DNA from: Eubacteriales bacterium
GTDB lineage: Bacteria; Bacillota; Clostridia; Lachnospirales; Lachnospiraceae
Length of the DNA: 63,399 nt
Direction of reading: 5' to 3'
Assembly: GCA_030524455.1 (NCBI GenBank)
Contig: JAUNGT010000015.1
Coordinates: forward strand, 1 to 63,399
Shown here: one piece after another, positions 7,706-17,285 of the stretch
How positions within the stretch are numbered: the first letter of the stretch is position 1
Layout: each line of letters begins with the position of its first letter
Translations under genes and position numbers: made by a program
The notes under the pieces: generated by a model
What the model was told of the DNA's origin: nothing
Database searches by the model: none
What the model saw: the letters and a program-made list of their open reading frames with translations, nothing else

Positions 7706-7774
7706 TCAGGCGCGGGAGTCTCTTTTTCTTTTTATCATAATCACAATTGCTCCGATAACGGCAATTCCTGCCTG
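7706..7774 (-). pseudogene. C-terminal membrane-anchor remnant behind fbp
   Basis: Directly after the fbp stop, in the same frame, 22 codons encode QAGIAVIGAIVIMIKRKR.. and then stop at 7706. This is the classic end of a cell-wall or membrane-anchored protein: a hydrophobic helix followed by a basic tail, as found after LPXTG-type signals. No start codon or upstream part exists, since fbp occupies it. I infer the tail of a deleted surface-protein gene. Chance similarity cannot be excluded over so short a stretch. Confidence 0.35.
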
Positions 7775-9742
7775 TCAAATCCCCTTCTCGATCAGCGTCC
7801 CGTCGCGGTACGCGCCAAGCAGCCGCTCCAGATGGGCGATGCTCTCCTTCAGCTCCCGGCCGATATCCGTGTCCGCCACCAGGATCCGGCGGGCGGCCGT
7901 CTCGACCAGAATCGTGTCCGACACCATATCCGTCTCGTCCCGAATCGCTGCCTCCGCCGACACAAACGGCTTATGAGCCACCAGGTTCATGCCATGGGAA
8001 TTGGCCACCAGCGTATAGCCCGCAATCCCGGTTTTTCCCTGGTAAGCCCGCGAAAAGCCGCCGTCAATGATCAGCAGCTTGCCGCCGCACTTGATGGGCG
8101 TCTCGCCCTTTTTGAGCTCCACCGGGACATGGCCGTTGATGATATGGGAGCGATGCTCGTCCAGCCCAAACTCCCGGATGATCCGGTTTAAAATCTCCTC
8201 GTCATCGTTTAAGCGGTAATAAGCGTTTTTAACCTCCTTGTGCGTTTCCTTGTCCTCCAGGAAATACCGTTCGAAGGTCGCCATCTTGTCCTTGCCGAAC
8301 ACCGGGGACTTGGGCCCCGCCCAGATGTACCAGATAATGTCGCGCCCTTTCCGCCGCTCCTCCCTGTCCTGGGAGTAATAGCCCTTGCGGGCGTAGGTCT
8401 CCAGCACGTCGTAAAGCTTTTTGCCGCTGCAGATCTGTCCGTAAATATTGACCTTTTCAAAATTGCCGTCGCCGTCTAAGGGCACGCAGCCGTGATAGAG
8501 AAGGTTGGAGTTGAATACCTTGTACAGGCTGCCCTTTGCAAACAGAAAGCGCACATGGCGCTGCAGCTTTTCACAGTGTACAAAGCCGTGGCGCAGCCGG
8601 TCCACCACCTGGGCCTCCTCCTCCGTCAGCCGGTAAGGGTCCGCCGGATCGACGGTGGGAAAATCCGTATCCTTCATGGCGTATTCCTTCCCGCCGATCC
8701 GGATTGTCTTCGTCTCATAGTTGATCTTGTCCAGAAGGAGGCGGTCCTCCATGTCAAACTCCGGGTGGCTCATGATGAGCTGTCCCTCCAGCTTAAACTG
8801 GATCACCGCGATCGCCTTGTGCATTTTCATGTCCAGAGCAAGATCCTTCTCATCGTAATCCTCGCCGTACTTAATCGAAAAAGCGCTGCAGTCCGTATTT
8901 TCATAGGCTTTCATCGCAAAGGTCGCAAGCGGGATCAGGTTGATGCCGTAGCCCTCCTCCAGCGTGTCCAGGTTGCCGTACCGCGCGGAAATACGCAGCA
9001 CCGTTGCGATGCAGGCCGTCTGCCCGCTGGCGGCGCCCATCCACACGATGTCATGATTGCCCCACTGGATATCCACCGAATGGTACTGGCTTAAGGTATC
9101 CATAATGATATGCGGCCCCTTGCCCCGGTCATAAATATCCCCCACGATGTGCAGGTGATCGATGACCAGCCTCTGAATCAGGTTGCAGAGCGCCACAATG
9201 CACTCCGGCGCACGGCCGATGCGGATGATCGTGTTGATGATCTCATTGTAATAAAGCTCCTTATCCTGGATCTCCTCCTTCTCCGTGATCAGCTCCTCGA
9301 TCACATAGGAAAAATCCTTGGGAAGCGCCTTTCTCACCTTGGATCTGGTATATTTGGAGGAAACTCGCTTGGTCATCTGCACCAGCCGGTGGATCGTGAT
9401 CTTAAACCAGTCCTCCAGCGCCTCCTGATCCTCCTCGGCCTGCATCACCAGCTCCAGCTTTTCCTGCGGATAATAAATCAGAGTCGCCAGGCTCCGCTTG
9501 TCCCTGGCGCTCAGGGTGTTGCCGAACTCCTCGTCGATCTTTCTCTTGACGGAGCCGGAGCCGTTTTTGAGCACATGGTTAAACTGCTCGGACTCCCCGT
9601 GGATATCCGTCAGAAAATGCTCCGTGCCCTTGGGCAGGCTCAGAATGGCCTGCAGGTTAATGATCTCCGTGGCAGCGTCCGCAATCGTCGGAAACTGCCT
9701 GGACAGACTTTTTAAATAAACCCGGTATTCGAAATTATCCAT
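7775..9742 (-). CDS. fbp: Fructose-1,6-bisphosphatase, class III
   Basis: A 655-residue cytoplasmic enzyme hydrolysing fructose-1,6-bisphosphate to fructose-6-phosphate in gluconeogenesis. The Firmicute-specific class III family is recognised by its N-terminus (LPKGTEHFLTDIHGE), and the metallophosphoesterase core is seen as GDIYDRG and WGNHDIVWMG, with a later INGHVPVE His motif. The length matches the family (about 640-670). ATG 9742 is preceded by GGGGAG at a good distance. It lies 57 bases after dapB on the same strand and may be partly co-transcribed with it. Confidence 0.95.
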   Translation of the reverse strand: MDNFEYRVYLKSLSRQFPTIADAATEIINLQAILSLPKGTEHFLTDIHGESEQFNHVLKNGSGSVKRKIDEEFGNTLSARDKRSLATLIYYPQEKLELVMQAEEDQEALEDWFKITIHRLVQMTKRVSSKYTRSKVRKALPKDFSYVIEELITEKEEIQDKELYYNEIINTIIRIGRAPECIVALCNLIQRLVIDHLHIVGDIYDRGKGPHIIMDTLSQYHSVDIQWGNHDIVWMGAASGQTACIATVLRISARYGNLDTLEEGYGINLIPLATFAMKAYENTDCSAFSIKYGEDYDEKDLALDMKMHKAIAVIQFKLEGQLIMSHPEFDMEDRLLLDKINYETKTIRIGGKEYAMKDTDFPTVDPADPYRLTEEEAQVVDRLRHGFVHCEKLQRHVRFLFAKGSLYKVFNSNLLYHGCVPLDGDGNFEKVNIYGQICSGKKLYDVLETYARKGYYSQDREERRKGRDIIWYIWAGPKSPVFGKDKMATFERYFLEDKETHKEVKNAYYRLNDDEEILNRIIREFGLDEHRSHIINGHVPVELKKGETPIKCGGKLLIIDGGFSRAYQGKTGIAGYTLVANSHGMNLVAHKPFVSAEAAIRDETDMVSDTILVETAARRILVADTDIGRELKESIAHLERLLGAYRDGTLIEKGI

Positions 9743-9799
9743 ATAACTCCCCTCTCCGGCGCCGGGGCGCCTGCTTTTCAGATCAGACTTGCCAGGTGC

Positions 9800-10558
9800 T
9801 CAACCCTCAATAACGTCATTCATATCATACAGGCCGGCGGATTTGTTCCACAAAAATCTGGCCGCCTGGATCGCTCCCTTTGCAAATACCGCCCTGGAGT
9901 AGGCCGTATGGGAAAAAGTGAGAACCTCGTCCGTCCCGGCAAAAATCACGTCGTGGTCGCCCACGATCGTGCCGCCCCGCACGGAGGAAATGCCGATCTC
10001 CTTTGCAGGCCGCTTCTCCCGCCGCCCGGTCCTGTCATACACATACGCATAGCCGCCGCCTGCAGCCTCGTTGACCGCGTCCGCCAGCGCCAGCGCCGTG
10101 CCGCTGGGCGCATCCAGCTTCTGGTTGTGATGCTTTTCCACAATCTCCATATCAAAGCCCGCGTCCGCCAGCGTTGCCGCCGCCTCCCGCACGAGCTTCA
10201 AAAGCAGGTTGATTCCCAGGGACATATTGGCGGAGCGCAAAATTGCAACCTTTTCGGCAGTCCTTTGCACATGGGCGATCTGCTCCTCCGACAGCCCCGT
10301 GGTGCACAGCACGCAGGGCAGCCCCTTTGCCGCGCAGTCATCCAAAAGCCCGTCCACCGCCTTGGCGGAGGCGAAATCGATCACCACGTCCGCTTCAATG
10401 CTGCATTCCTTCAGGCTCTTAAAGACCGGATACTCATTTTTGACGCGATCGCTCACATCCACGCCCGCCACAATCTCCATTCCGTCCTGCTGCGCGATCA
10501 GGCCGGTAATCACCTGGCCCATCCTTCCGTCGCAGCCGTGCATAATCACTCGAATCAT
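9800..10558 (-). CDS. dapB: 4-hydroxy-tetrahydrodipicolinate reductase
   Basis: A 252-residue NAD(P)H-dependent enzyme for the second committed step of the diaminopimelate/lysine pathway. The N-terminal nucleotide-binding motif is HGCDGRMGQ; the family active-site signature EKHHNQKLDAPSGTA is at about residues 147-161, with the catalytic His pair and substrate-binding Lys. The N-terminal Rossmann domain and the C-terminal tetramerisation/substrate domain are both complete. It follows dapA with a 67-base gap that contains a terminator-like hairpin, so its level may be set below that of dapA. Confidence 0.96.
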   Translation of the reverse strand: MIRVIMHGCDGRMGQVITGLIAQQDGMEIVAGVDVSDRVKNEYPVFKSLKECSIEADVVIDFASAKAVDGLLDDCAAKGLPCVLCTTGLSEEQIAHVQRTAEKVAILRSANMSLGINLLLKLVREAAATLADAGFDMEIVEKHHNQKLDAPSGTALALADAVNEAAGGGYAYVYDRTGRREKRPAKEIGISSVRGGTIVGDHDVIFAGTDEVLTFSHTAYSRAVFAKGAIQAARFLWNKSAGLYDMNDVIEG

Positions 10559-10570
10559 CTGTTTTCCTCC

Positions 10571-10617
10571 TGTAAAAACACGAAAGCAGGCCGGGAAATC
10601 TCGCCGTCCCAGCCTGC
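10571..10617 (-). terminator. Terminator-like hairpin between dapA and dapB
   Basis: On the minus strand an 11-bp stem with one mismatch (GCAGGCTGGGA / TCCCGGCCTGC, 10617-10607 and 10596-10586) is followed by TTTCGTGTTTTT. The T tract is interrupted, so termination is probably partial. Confidence 0.5.
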
Positions 10618-10625
10618 CTCCTTCC

Positions 10626-11510
10626 TTATAAGATGCCGAATTTCCTCATCTCGTTCTCCAGCCGCCCGGCGTTTGCCTCCTCCATCTCGGTCAGGGGCAT
10701 CCGAAGCAGGCCGCCGCAGATTCCCATCAGCTCCAGCGCCTTCTTCACCGGGATCGGATTCACCTCGCTGAACAGCGCCTCCACCAGGGGCACCGCCTTC
10801 AGCTGCATCCGGCAGCTCTCCTGCGTCCTGCCCTCAAAATAAAGGCTGCACATATCATGCACCGCCTGAGGAGCCACGTTGGAAAGCACGGAAATCACGC
10901 CCTTGCCGCCCAGCGCCAAAAGCGGCACCACGATCGCATCCTCCCCGGAATACAGATCCACGCAGCCCTCCGCCAGGCTCATCAGATGTGCGGTCTGCGC
11001 AATATTGCCGGTGGCGTCCTTGACGCCCACGATATTGTCCACCTCACGGCACAGCCGCACCACGGTCTCCGGCTGCATCGTCGTGCCCGTGCGGGAGGGC
11101 ACATTATACAGGATGATCGGCAGCTTCACGCTGTCTGCCACCGCCTTGTAATGCTTATACAGGCCGTTCTGCGTCGCCTTATTATAGTAGGGTGTCACCA
11201 AAAGCAGGCCGTCCGCCCCTGCCTTCTCCGCTTCCATGGAAAGATAAATCGCCGTCTCCGTGCAGTTGGAGCCGGTGCCCGCGATCACAGGGATCCGATG
11301 CGCCACCTTCTCCACACAGTAGCGGATCACATCAAGATGCTCCTCGTGCGTCAGGGTAGCCGACTCTCCCGTCGTGCCGCAGACAATAATCGCGTCCGTA
11401 TGATTCTGTACCTGATATTCAATCAGTCGCCCGAAGCTCTCATAGTCTACCGAGCCGTCCTCGCAAAAGGGAGTGATAATCGCTGTACCTGCACCCTCAA
11501 AAATTGCCAT
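10626..11510 (-). CDS. dapA: 4-hydroxy-tetrahydrodipicolinate synthase
   Basis: A 294-residue class I aldolase (TIM barrel) that condenses pyruvate with aspartate semialdehyde, the entry step of lysine and meso-diaminopimelate synthesis. Family signatures are VCGTTGESATL (about 43-53), the catalytic Tyr in ILYNVPSRTG (about 130-139) and the Schiff-base Lys in VGVKDATGN (about 158-166). Full length; ATG 11510 is followed by the usual N-terminus (GAGTAIITPF). It is the first gene of the dapA-dapB pair. I saw no lysine riboswitch in the short upstream gap. Confidence 0.96.
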   Translation of the reverse strand: MAIFEGAGTAIITPFCEDGSVDYESFGRLIEYQVQNHTDAIIVCGTTGESATLTHEEHLDVIRYCVEKVAHRIPVIAGTGSNCTETAIYLSMEAEKAGADGLLLVTPYYNKATQNGLYKHYKAVADSVKLPIILYNVPSRTGTTMQPETVVRLCREVDNIVGVKDATGNIAQTAHLMSLAEGCVDLYSGEDAIVVPLLALGGKGVISVLSNVAPQAVHDMCSLYFEGRTQESCRMQLKAVPLVEALFSEVNPIPVKKALELMGICGGLLRMPLTEMEEANAGRLENEMRKFGIL

Positions 11511-11589
11511 GTCATACCTCCTGGTATACCGGTTGGTCCGGCTTGAATTTACAACATATCATAACACCCGGCACGTTTGCTGTCAAACC

Positions 11590-12069
11590 TCACTTCACAC
11601 GCACGATCTTCGATACAAAATCCGCCTGACCGCAGATGCTCTCGCTCATACTGACGCCGGTGAGCGTCACATCTGTGCCCTCTCCCCGGGCGGCCAGCAC
11701 GCCCTCCAGCTCCTCCTCCCGGATGATGCCGCCGGCCACCAGTCCCAGCACCTCGTCCAGCACCAGCAGCTCGCATTCGCCCGTGGAGAGCACCTTCTTG
11801 GCAAAATTCAGGCCATTGCGGATGTTTCCGGCCTCCTCCCGGCGCTTCTCCTCCGGCAGGGAAAAGAAATCCTCCTCCGACTTCTCAAAGCGGAAAATCT
11901 TGATCTCCGGCTCCAGCTGTCTCTGAAAGGCGGAATCGTTTAATCCCCTTCCCTTGAGAAACTGGATCACCACCACCCGTTTTCCCCGGGCGGCAGCCAT
12001 CAGCGCTTCGCCCAGCGCGGCCGGTGTTCTTCCATATCCGTCTCCTGTAAAAATCCTGATTTTGCCCAT
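11590..12069 (-). CDS. CobA/CobO-like corrinoid adenosyltransferase with altered P-loop
   Basis: A 159-residue protein that aligns by eye along its whole length with ATP:cob(I)alamin adenosyltransferases of the CobA/BtuR/CobO family: TGDGYGRTPAALGEAL at the N-terminus, VVVIQFLKG, LLVLDEVLG and the C-terminal AD..SKIV pattern. The family P-loop is normally GxGKGKTTAA; here it reads GDGYGRTPAA, so the phosphate-binding Lys is Arg and the following Thr is Pro. That is an unusual change for the ATP site. It may be a divergent paralogue with a different role or a weak enzyme. No other cobalamin genes are nearby. It stands between dapA and the SSB-like gene with its own gaps. Confidence 0.75.
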   Translation of the reverse strand: MGKIRIFTGDGYGRTPAALGEALMAAARGKRVVVIQFLKGRGLNDSAFQRQLEPEIKIFRFEKSEEDFFSLPEEKRREEAGNIRNGLNFAKKVLSTGECELLVLDEVLGLVAGGIIREEELEGVLAARGEGTDVTLTGVSMSESICGQADFVSKIVRVK

Positions 12070-12167
12070 CTAAGCGATTCCTTTTCCCTGTTTTTTGTGT
12101 ATTTTACACATGCCTTTCCGCCATTCTACCATAAAATCGCCGACACCGCAAGTTTCAGAAAAGGGGA

Positions 12168-12215
12168 CTTTGAAAAAAGGGACAAAAAGGGACAGAGCGC
12201 GCTGCACTCTGTCCC
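12168..12215 (-). terminator. Terminator of the SSB-like gene
   Basis: On the minus strand a perfect 9-bp stem (GGGACAGAG / CTCTGTCCC, 12215-12207 and 12197-12189) is followed by TTTTTGTCCCTTTTTT. It starts 7 bases past the stop codon. Confidence 0.75.
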
Positions 12216-12221
12216 CCCTTC

Positions 12222-12851
12222 TCACTCCTCCAAAAGCTCCAGCTTACTCACCGACACCTCGTAGGCCGTCCGCTTTTCCAGCTGCTCCTCGGAGAGCTTT
12301 TTCATATATTCCCTGCTCTGGATCCGGCCCCAGACCGCACAGTGCGCGCCCACCTCGAAGCTTCCCGCGTATCTGGCGTTCCTGCCCCAGCAGATGCAGG
12401 GGATGTAATCCGATTTGCCGTAAGGGCGGTTCACTGCCAGCAAAACATCCGCGATCTCCCGTCCCAGCGGCGTTTTCCGGTAGACGGGCTCCTTGCAGAT
12501 ATAGCCGTCCAGATAAATCTGGTTGGTGCGGGAGCTCTCCTCCAGCTCCTCCACAAAGGCGATCTCCCTGGCAAACACGGACAAAATCAGCTTGTTTTTG
12601 CGCTCCTCGTGGCGGTTGTAGGACCGAAACTGTCCGGAAATGCTCACATATTCCCCCTCGTAATCGCCGTCCACATCGATGAGGCGCTCGGACACCATCA
12701 CCGGGATGATATCGTAGGATTCGCTCAGGCGCGCCACCTCCACGTCCATCATATAGAAGCCCTCGCCGAAAATCTCATGACTGAATGTGAAGCCGCTGAT
12801 GATCTTGCCCATCACCACTACCTGATTGTTTTCAATTACCTTATCCGTCAT
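12222..12851 (-). CDS. SSB-like protein with two OB-fold-type halves
   Basis: A 209-residue cytoplasmic protein. ATG 12851 (MTDKVIENNQ) was chosen because of GAAGGGAG upstream; 20 more open codons precede it without a ribosome site. The first half (NQVVVMGKIISGF.., ending near RSYNRHEERKNK) and the second half (NQIYLDGYICKEPVYRKTPLGREIADVLLAVNR) both resemble single-stranded-DNA-binding (SSB/PriB) folds. The second carries the familiar KTPLGREIADVLLAV pattern of primosomal SSB relatives. Proteins of this kind are widespread in Clostridia; the exact role is not known to me. It has its own terminator and is divergent from typA. Confidence 0.7.
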   Translation of the reverse strand: MTDKVIENNQVVVMGKIISGFTFSHEIFGEGFYMMDVEVARLSESYDIIPVMVSERLIDVDGDYEGEYVSISGQFRSYNRHEERKNKLILSVFAREIAFVEELEESSRTNQIYLDGYICKEPVYRKTPLGREIADVLLAVNRPYGKSDYIPCICWGRNARYAGSFEVGAHCAVWGRIQSREYMKKLSEEQLEKRTAYEVSVSKLELLEE

Positions 12852-13052
12852 TTTTTCTGTTCTCCCTTCTCGAGATAAGAATTTTTTCCCATACAGTATT
12901 TTTCCTGTCATGTACTACCATTTTATGGGGTTTTCCAAAAATTAGACCGGCGCTGCAGCGCGTCCTTCCCCATAATTCGCCCTTTCTTCGGATACCGGAG
13001 CTCTTTTGCCCTACTTTCCTGTCGAAAAGCCGCTGTTTTCGCGTATTTTAGG

Positions 13053-13081
13053 TTGCATCGAAAAAAAAGCGGTGCTATACT
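13053..13081 (+). promoter_or_regulatory. Promoter of typA
   Basis: TTGCAT (13053-13058) and TATACT (13076-13081) are 17 bases apart, 62 bases before the start codon, with GAGGAG between. Confidence 0.65.
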
Positions 13082-13143
13082 AGGAACCCGGATACAAAGC
13101 AGGAAAACCTAAGAATCCTTTTTTTCAGTGAGGAGTATGTATT

Positions 13144-14976
13144 ATGATGCAAAAAAGAGAAGATGTGAGAAACGTCGCCATCATCGCCCACGTTGACCAC
13201 GGCAAGACAACCCTGGTGGACGAGCTGTTAAAGCAAAGCGGCGTATTCCGCGCCAATCAGGAGGTGGCGGAGCGGGTGATGGACTCCAACGCCATCGAGC
13301 GGGAGCGCGGCATCACCATTCTTTCCAAAAATACGGCCGTCACCTATAACGGCGTCAAGATCAATATTATCGACACCCCCGGCCACGCGGACTTCGGCGG
13401 CGAGGTGGAGCGCGTCCTGAAAATGGTAAACGGCGTCATTCTTGTGGTGGATGCCTTCGAGGGCCCCATGCCCCAGACCCGCTTCGTGCTCCGCAAGGCA
13501 CTGGAGCTCCAGCTTCCCGTGATCGTCTGCATCAACAAATGCGACCGTCCGGAGGCCCGCCCCCTGGCTGTGCAGGATGAGGTGCTGGAGCTGTTTTTGG
13601 AGCTGGACGCAAACGACGAGCAGCTGGACTGCCCCTTTGTGTTCGCCTCCGCCAAAAACGGCAGCGCCACCACCAACATTACCGTTAAAAATAAGGATAT
13701 GAAGCCTCTGTTCGACACGATCCTAAGCTACATCCCCGCTCCCGAGGGCGACCCGGAGGCCGGGCTGCAGCTTCTGATCAGCACCATCGACTATAACGAG
13801 TATGTGGGCCGCATCGGCGTCGGCAAGGTGGACAACGGCAGGATCTCCGTCAATCAGGAGGTGGTGATCGTCAACCATCACGATCCGGACTCCAAAAAAC
13901 GGGTGAAGGTCAGCAAGCTCTATGAGTTTGACGGTTTGAATAAGGTGGAGGTGAGAGAGGCCGGAATCGGCTCTATCGTGGCGATCTCCGGCATCGCGGA
14001 TATCCACATCGGCGATACGCTCTGCTCCCCGGAAAGCCCGGCCGCCATCCCCTTCCAGAAGATTTCCGAGCCCACCATCGCCATGTATTTTATGGTAAAT
14101 GATTCCCCTCTGGCCGGGAAGGAGGGCAAATATATCACCAGCCGTCATCTGCGGGAGCGGCTGTTTAAGGAGCTCAACACCGACGTGTCCCTGCGGGTGG
14201 AGGAGACGGATTCCACCGACAGCTTCAAGGTATCCGGACGGGGCGAGCTGCATCTGTCCGTACTCATCGAGACGATGCGCCGGGAGGGCTATGAGTTTGC
14301 CGTCAGCAAGGCGGAGGTACTCTACCATTACGATGAAAAGGGACACCGGCTGGAGCCCATGGAGCAGGTGTTTATCGATGTGCCGGAGGAATACGCCGGA
14401 AACGTGATTGAAAAGCTGGGGCAGAGAAAGGGCGAGCTGGTGAACATGACTCCCGGCAACGGAAGCGCCACCCGGCTGGAGTTCATGATCCCCTCCCGGG
14501 GCCTGATCGGCTACCGCGGCGAATTTATGACCGACACCAAAGGAAACGGCGTGATGAATGCGGTATTTGACAGCTATGCGCCCTACAAGGGAGATATCCA
14601 GTACCGCAAGCTCGGCTCCCTGATCGCCTTCGAGGCGGGGGAGGCCATCACCTACGGCCTGTTCAACGCGCAGGAGAGAGGCACCCTCTTTATCGGGCCC
14701 GGCGAAAAGGTGTACGCCGGTATGGTCATCGGCCAGACGGGCCGCAGCGAGGACATCGAGGTCAACGTCTGCAAGACAAAGAAGCTGACCAACACCCGCT
14801 CCTCCAGCGCCGACGAAGCGCTCCGCCTGTCCCCGCCGAGGATCCTGAGCCTGGAGCAGGCGCTGGACTTTATCGACACCGACGAGCTTTTGGAGGTGAC
14901 GCCCAAGAACCTGCGCATCCGCAAAAAAATCCTGGATCACACCATGCGCAAGCGGGCGGCGATTCAGAACAAATAA
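13144..14976 (+). CDS. typA: Translational GTPase TypA/BipA
   Basis: A 610-residue ribosome-associated GTPase of the EF-G family, involved in ribosome assembly and stress or low-temperature growth. It has G1 [10 protein letters not shown] (about 16-25), the switch region RERGITI, G3 [15 protein letters not shown]4 NKCDR and G5 SAKNG. The beta-barrel domain II, the two alpha-beta domains and the TypA-specific C-terminal domain ([25 protein letters not shown]) all follow. Length is as expected for the family. The start is ATG 13144 with GAGGAGTATGTATT upstream; a second Met follows directly and either may be used. A perfect terminator follows, so it is monocistronic. Confidence 0.97.
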   Translation: MMQKREDVRNVAIIAHVDHGKTTLVDELLKQSGVFRANQEVAERVMDSNAIERERGITILSKNTAVTYNGVKINIIDTPGHADFGGEVERVLKMVNGVILVVDAFEGPMPQTRFVLRKALELQLPVIVCINKCDRPEARPLAVQDEVLELFLELDANDEQLDCPFVFASAKNGSATTNITVKNKDMKPLFDTILSYIPAPEGDPEAGLQLLISTIDYNEYVGRIGVGKVDNGRISVNQEVVIVNHHDPDSKKRVKVSKLYEFDGLNKVEVREAGIGSIVAISGIADIHIGDTLCSPESPAAIPFQKISEPTIAMYFMVNDSPLAGKEGKYITSRHLRERLFKELNTDVSLRVEETDSTDSFKVSGRGELHLSVLIETMRREGYEFAVSKAEVLYHYDEKGHRLEPMEQVFIDVPEEYAGNVIEKLGQRKGELVNMTPGNGSATRLEFMIPSRGLIGYRGEFMTDTKGNGVMNAVFDSYAPYKGDIQYRKLGSLIAFEAGEAITYGLFNAQERGTLFIGPGEKVYAGMVIGQTGRSEDIEVNVCKTKKLTNTRSSSADEALRLSPPRILSLEQALDFIDTDELLEVTPKNLRIRKKILDHTMRKRAAIQNK

Positions 14977-15016
14977 GCAACCGTCCCCTATCCGCCGCGA
15001 TACCGCGGACAGCGAA

Positions 15017-15061
15017 CAGGGGCGGGAAGACCAATTGCCGTCTTCCCGCCCCTGTTTTTTT
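15017..15061 (+). terminator. Intrinsic terminator of typA
   Basis: A perfect 14-bp GC-rich stem (15017-15030 against 15041-15054) with a 10-base loop, followed by seven T residues. It abuts the end of the convergent lipoprotein gene. Confidence 0.9.
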
Positions 15062-15860
15062 AATTGATTCCCGTCACCGAATAGCCTCTGTCGTTGTCTT
15101 CGTCTGCGGAAAAGGTTACGTTCGGCCGCCCTTCCGAACCGGACAGCACATATTTGCCTCCGTCAAGCTCCTCCAGCTCATACAGATCCACGCTCAGCAC
15201 TGCCCTGCAGCGCTCCGCGGAAAACAGCTCCGACGCATCCACCGCAGCCTCCAGGCTCTCCGCGTCCTCGAAGGTCTCTCCGTCCTCGCCCTCCAGGCTT
15301 ACATAGACCGGATATTTGATCATGCCCTCAAGCGCTTCCATATCCTTATTATAGAAGGCCTGCATCACGCTGACGGCAAACGCCACCGCCTCCCGGTCCG
15401 CCTTCGGCTTTTCCGTCCCGTCCGTCAGCTCCGTAACCGTCTCGTTCTCATACACCACCTTCACCGGAATGCCGAGCAGCAGTCCGTCCTTTAAGCTGCT
15501 TCCCTCCTCCGGTCTGGCAAAATCCAGCACCACGCCCTCGCGGGTGCGGATCTCGAAGTTGTTCATGGTGGCGTCCACCACAATCCCCTCGTAATCGCCG
15601 TCCACCGGCAGCTGTACGTCCCAGCCCTCCGCGTCCGCTTCCGCCGTCTCTGCGGTCTCTTCCGTCTCTGCAGGCACGGTGTCGGTCTCTGCCGTCTCCT
15701 CCGCCGACGCCTGCGCGCTCTCCTGCGTCCCCTGTGCCTGGCTCTCCGTCCCGGACTGGCCGGACGCAGTCGTATTTTCCGCCGCGCTCTGGCCGCAGCC
15801 CGCCGCCAGAACCGTCAGGCTTAAGCCCCAGACGGCCATCCATTTTTTCAAATTTCTCAT
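15060..15860 (-). CDS. Putative lipoprotein of unknown function
   Basis: A 266-residue protein with a lipoprotein signal peptide (MRNLKKWM, hydrophobic core, lipobox VLAAGC, Cys at about 22). A Ser/Thr/Ala/Glu-rich linker of about 55 residues follows and should span the cell-wall zone. The C-terminal part (about 80-266) is folded-looking: first a small beta-rich segment (DGDYEGIVVDATMNNFEIRT) that recalls short beta-barrel domains, then a segment (AVSVMQAFYNKDMEALEGMI) like an NTF2/SnoaL-type cone. No catalytic motif was recognised. Its start codon lies 4 bases after the xth stop, so it is the last gene of the yigZ-xth-lipoprotein operon. Confidence 0.7.
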   Translation of the reverse strand: MRNLKKWMAVWGLSLTVLAAGCGQSAAENTTASGQSGTESQAQGTQESAQASAEETAETDTVPAETEETAETAEADAEGWDVQLPVDGDYEGIVVDATMNNFEIRTREGVVLDFARPEEGSSLKDGLLLGIPVKVVYENETVTELTDGTEKPKADREAVAFAVSVMQAFYNKDMEALEGMIKYPVYVSLEGEDGETFEDAESLEAAVDASELFSAERCRAVLSVDLYELEELDGGKYVLSGSEGRPNVTFSADEDNDRGYSVTGIN

Positions 15861-15864
15861 TTTT

Positions 15865-16623
15865 TTATTCCTCCTTCAAAATCAGCTCCACCGGACAATG
15901 ATCGGAGCCGGTGATCTGCGTGTCGATCCTGGCATCCTCCAGCCGGTCCTTTAAGCTCTCCGATACCAGAAAATAGTCGATCCGCCACCCTGCGTTCTTG
16001 GCGCGGGCGGAAAACCGATAGGACCACCAGGAATAGACGCCCTCCCGATCGGGATAAAAATAGCGGAAGGTATCGATAAAGCCGCTCTCCTGCAGCTTTG
16101 TCATCTTCGCCCTCTCCTCGTCGGTAAAGCCCGCGTTTTTCCGGTTGGTCTTTGGATTTTTCAAGTCGATCTCCCGGTGGGCCACATTCAGGTCGCCGCA
16201 GAAAATCACCGGCTTGTTTTGCTCGAGCCCCTTTAGATAGGCCAGGAAATCATCCTCCCAGCGCATCCGGTAGTCCAGCCGTGCAAGCCCGTCCTGGGAG
16301 TTTGGCGTATACACCGTGACCACATAAAAATCGGGATATTCCAGCGTGATCACCCGCCCCTCATGATCGTGCTCCTCAAGCCCGATACCGTAAGCGACGG
16401 ACACCGGCTCTTTCTTTGCAAAAACGGCGGTGCCGGAATAGCCCTTTTTCTCCGCATAGTTCCAGTACTGGTGGTAGCCGGGAAGCTCCAGGCTGATCTG
16501 TCCCGCCTGCAGCTTCGTCTCCTGCAGGCAGAAAATATCCGCGTCCGCCTCCTCAAAAAAATCCATAAATCCCTTCGTCATGCAGGCCCGCAGGCCGTTC
16601 ACATTCCAGGAAACCAGTTTCAT
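15865..16623 (-). CDS. xth: Exodeoxyribonuclease III / AP endonuclease
   Basis: A 252-residue Mg-dependent DNA repair nuclease of the ExoIII/APE1 family, cutting at abasic sites. Signatures: [13 protein letters not shown] at the N-terminus with the metal-binding Asn, LQETKL with the metal-ligand Glu (about 36), the catalytic Tyr region [17 protein letters not shown], and the final GSDHCPVEL with the Asp-His pair. Full length. The start overlaps the stop of the IMPACT-family gene by 4 bases, so the two are translationally coupled. Confidence 0.96.
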   Translation of the reverse strand: MKLVSWNVNGLRACMTKGFMDFFEEADADIFCLQETKLQAGQISLELPGYHQYWNYAEKKGYSGTAVFAKKEPVSVAYGIGLEEHDHEGRVITLEYPDFYVVTVYTPNSQDGLARLDYRMRWEDDFLAYLKGLEQNKPVIFCGDLNVAHREIDLKNPKTNRKNAGFTDEERAKMTKLQESGFIDTFRYFYPDREGVYSWWSYRFSARAKNAGWRIDYFLVSESLKDRLEDARIDTQITGSDHCPVELILKEE

Positions 16624-17285
16624 GTCCTCTCCTCCTCATCCAATGCCTGTACGAACCAGAGACGCTGCTTTTCCTCGATCACAGCCTGTCCTGACGTCGC
16701 CTCCGTGATCTCCTTTTTCAGGTCCGCTGCCTCCTCAACCGGCAGAAGAAGGGTCAGCTCCACGCAGTCCGTGTAAGAGATGTCCTGCGCCGAAAGTCCT
16801 CTTTGTCGCAGCAGATACTGCAGCTTCCCGATCCCGTTGTAGTCCGTCCGCACGGACAGCTGCAGGCCGTCGCGCATGACGCCTGTCCGGGAGGCCAAAA
16901 GCCCCTGCTTTGCTGCGCCGGAGTACGCCCTTACCAGCCCGCCGGTACCCAGCAGCACTCCGCCAAAATACCGGGTCACCACCACGGCCACGTTGCGCAC
17001 GCCCTCTCCCAGCAGCACCTCCAGCATGGGCCTTCCCGCCGTGCCCGCCGGCTCCCCGTCGTCGCTGCAGCGCGTCAGTCCGGCCCTCTCCCCGATGACG
17101 AAGGCCGAGCAGTTGTGACGCGCGTCCCAATATTTCTTTTTCATCTCCTCAATAAAGGAGACGGCCTCCTGCTCCGAGGACACCGGCCGCACCGTGGCGA
17201 TGAACCGTGATTTCTTCTCCTCCAGCTGAGCCTGTCCGCCCTCCAGCACGACCCGGTAGGGCTTCCTTTGCGCCTCTGCTTCCAT
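16620..17285 (-). CDS. IMPACT/YigZ-family protein
   Basis: A 221-residue protein of the YigZ/UPF0029 (IMPACT) family. ATG 17285 is preferred (AAAGGA 9 bases upstream) over an in-frame ATG 21 bases earlier without a ribosome site. Conserved elements are [14 protein letters not shown], the DARHNCSAF motif and the [15 protein letters not shown] signature (about 70-90), followed by [22 protein letters not shown]; the C-terminal part is the DUF1949-type domain. Family members are linked to translation or ribosome control, but the biochemical function is not settled. First gene of the operon with xth and the lipoprotein. Confidence 0.92.
   Translation of the reverse strand: MEAEAQRKPYRVVLEGGQAQLEEKKSRFIATVRPVSSEQEAVSFIEEMKKKYWDARHNCSAFVIGERAGLTRCSDDGEPAGTAGRPMLEVLLGEGVRNVAVVVTRYFGGVLLGTGGLVRAYSGAAKQGLLASRTGVMRDGLQLSVRTDYNGIGKLQYLLRQRGLSAQDISYTDCVELTLLLPVEEAADLKKEITEATSGQAVIEEKQRLWFVQALDEEERT

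Noticed and set aside
11511..11589. Lysine riboswitch or T-box upstream of dapA
   Set aside because: The gap is only about 80 bases and lacks the conserved folds of either element.
13723..14940. 405-codon ORF antisense to typA
   Set aside because: Long antisense frames are expected opposite GC-rich genes. The typA reading is unambiguous and the antisense product has no motif.
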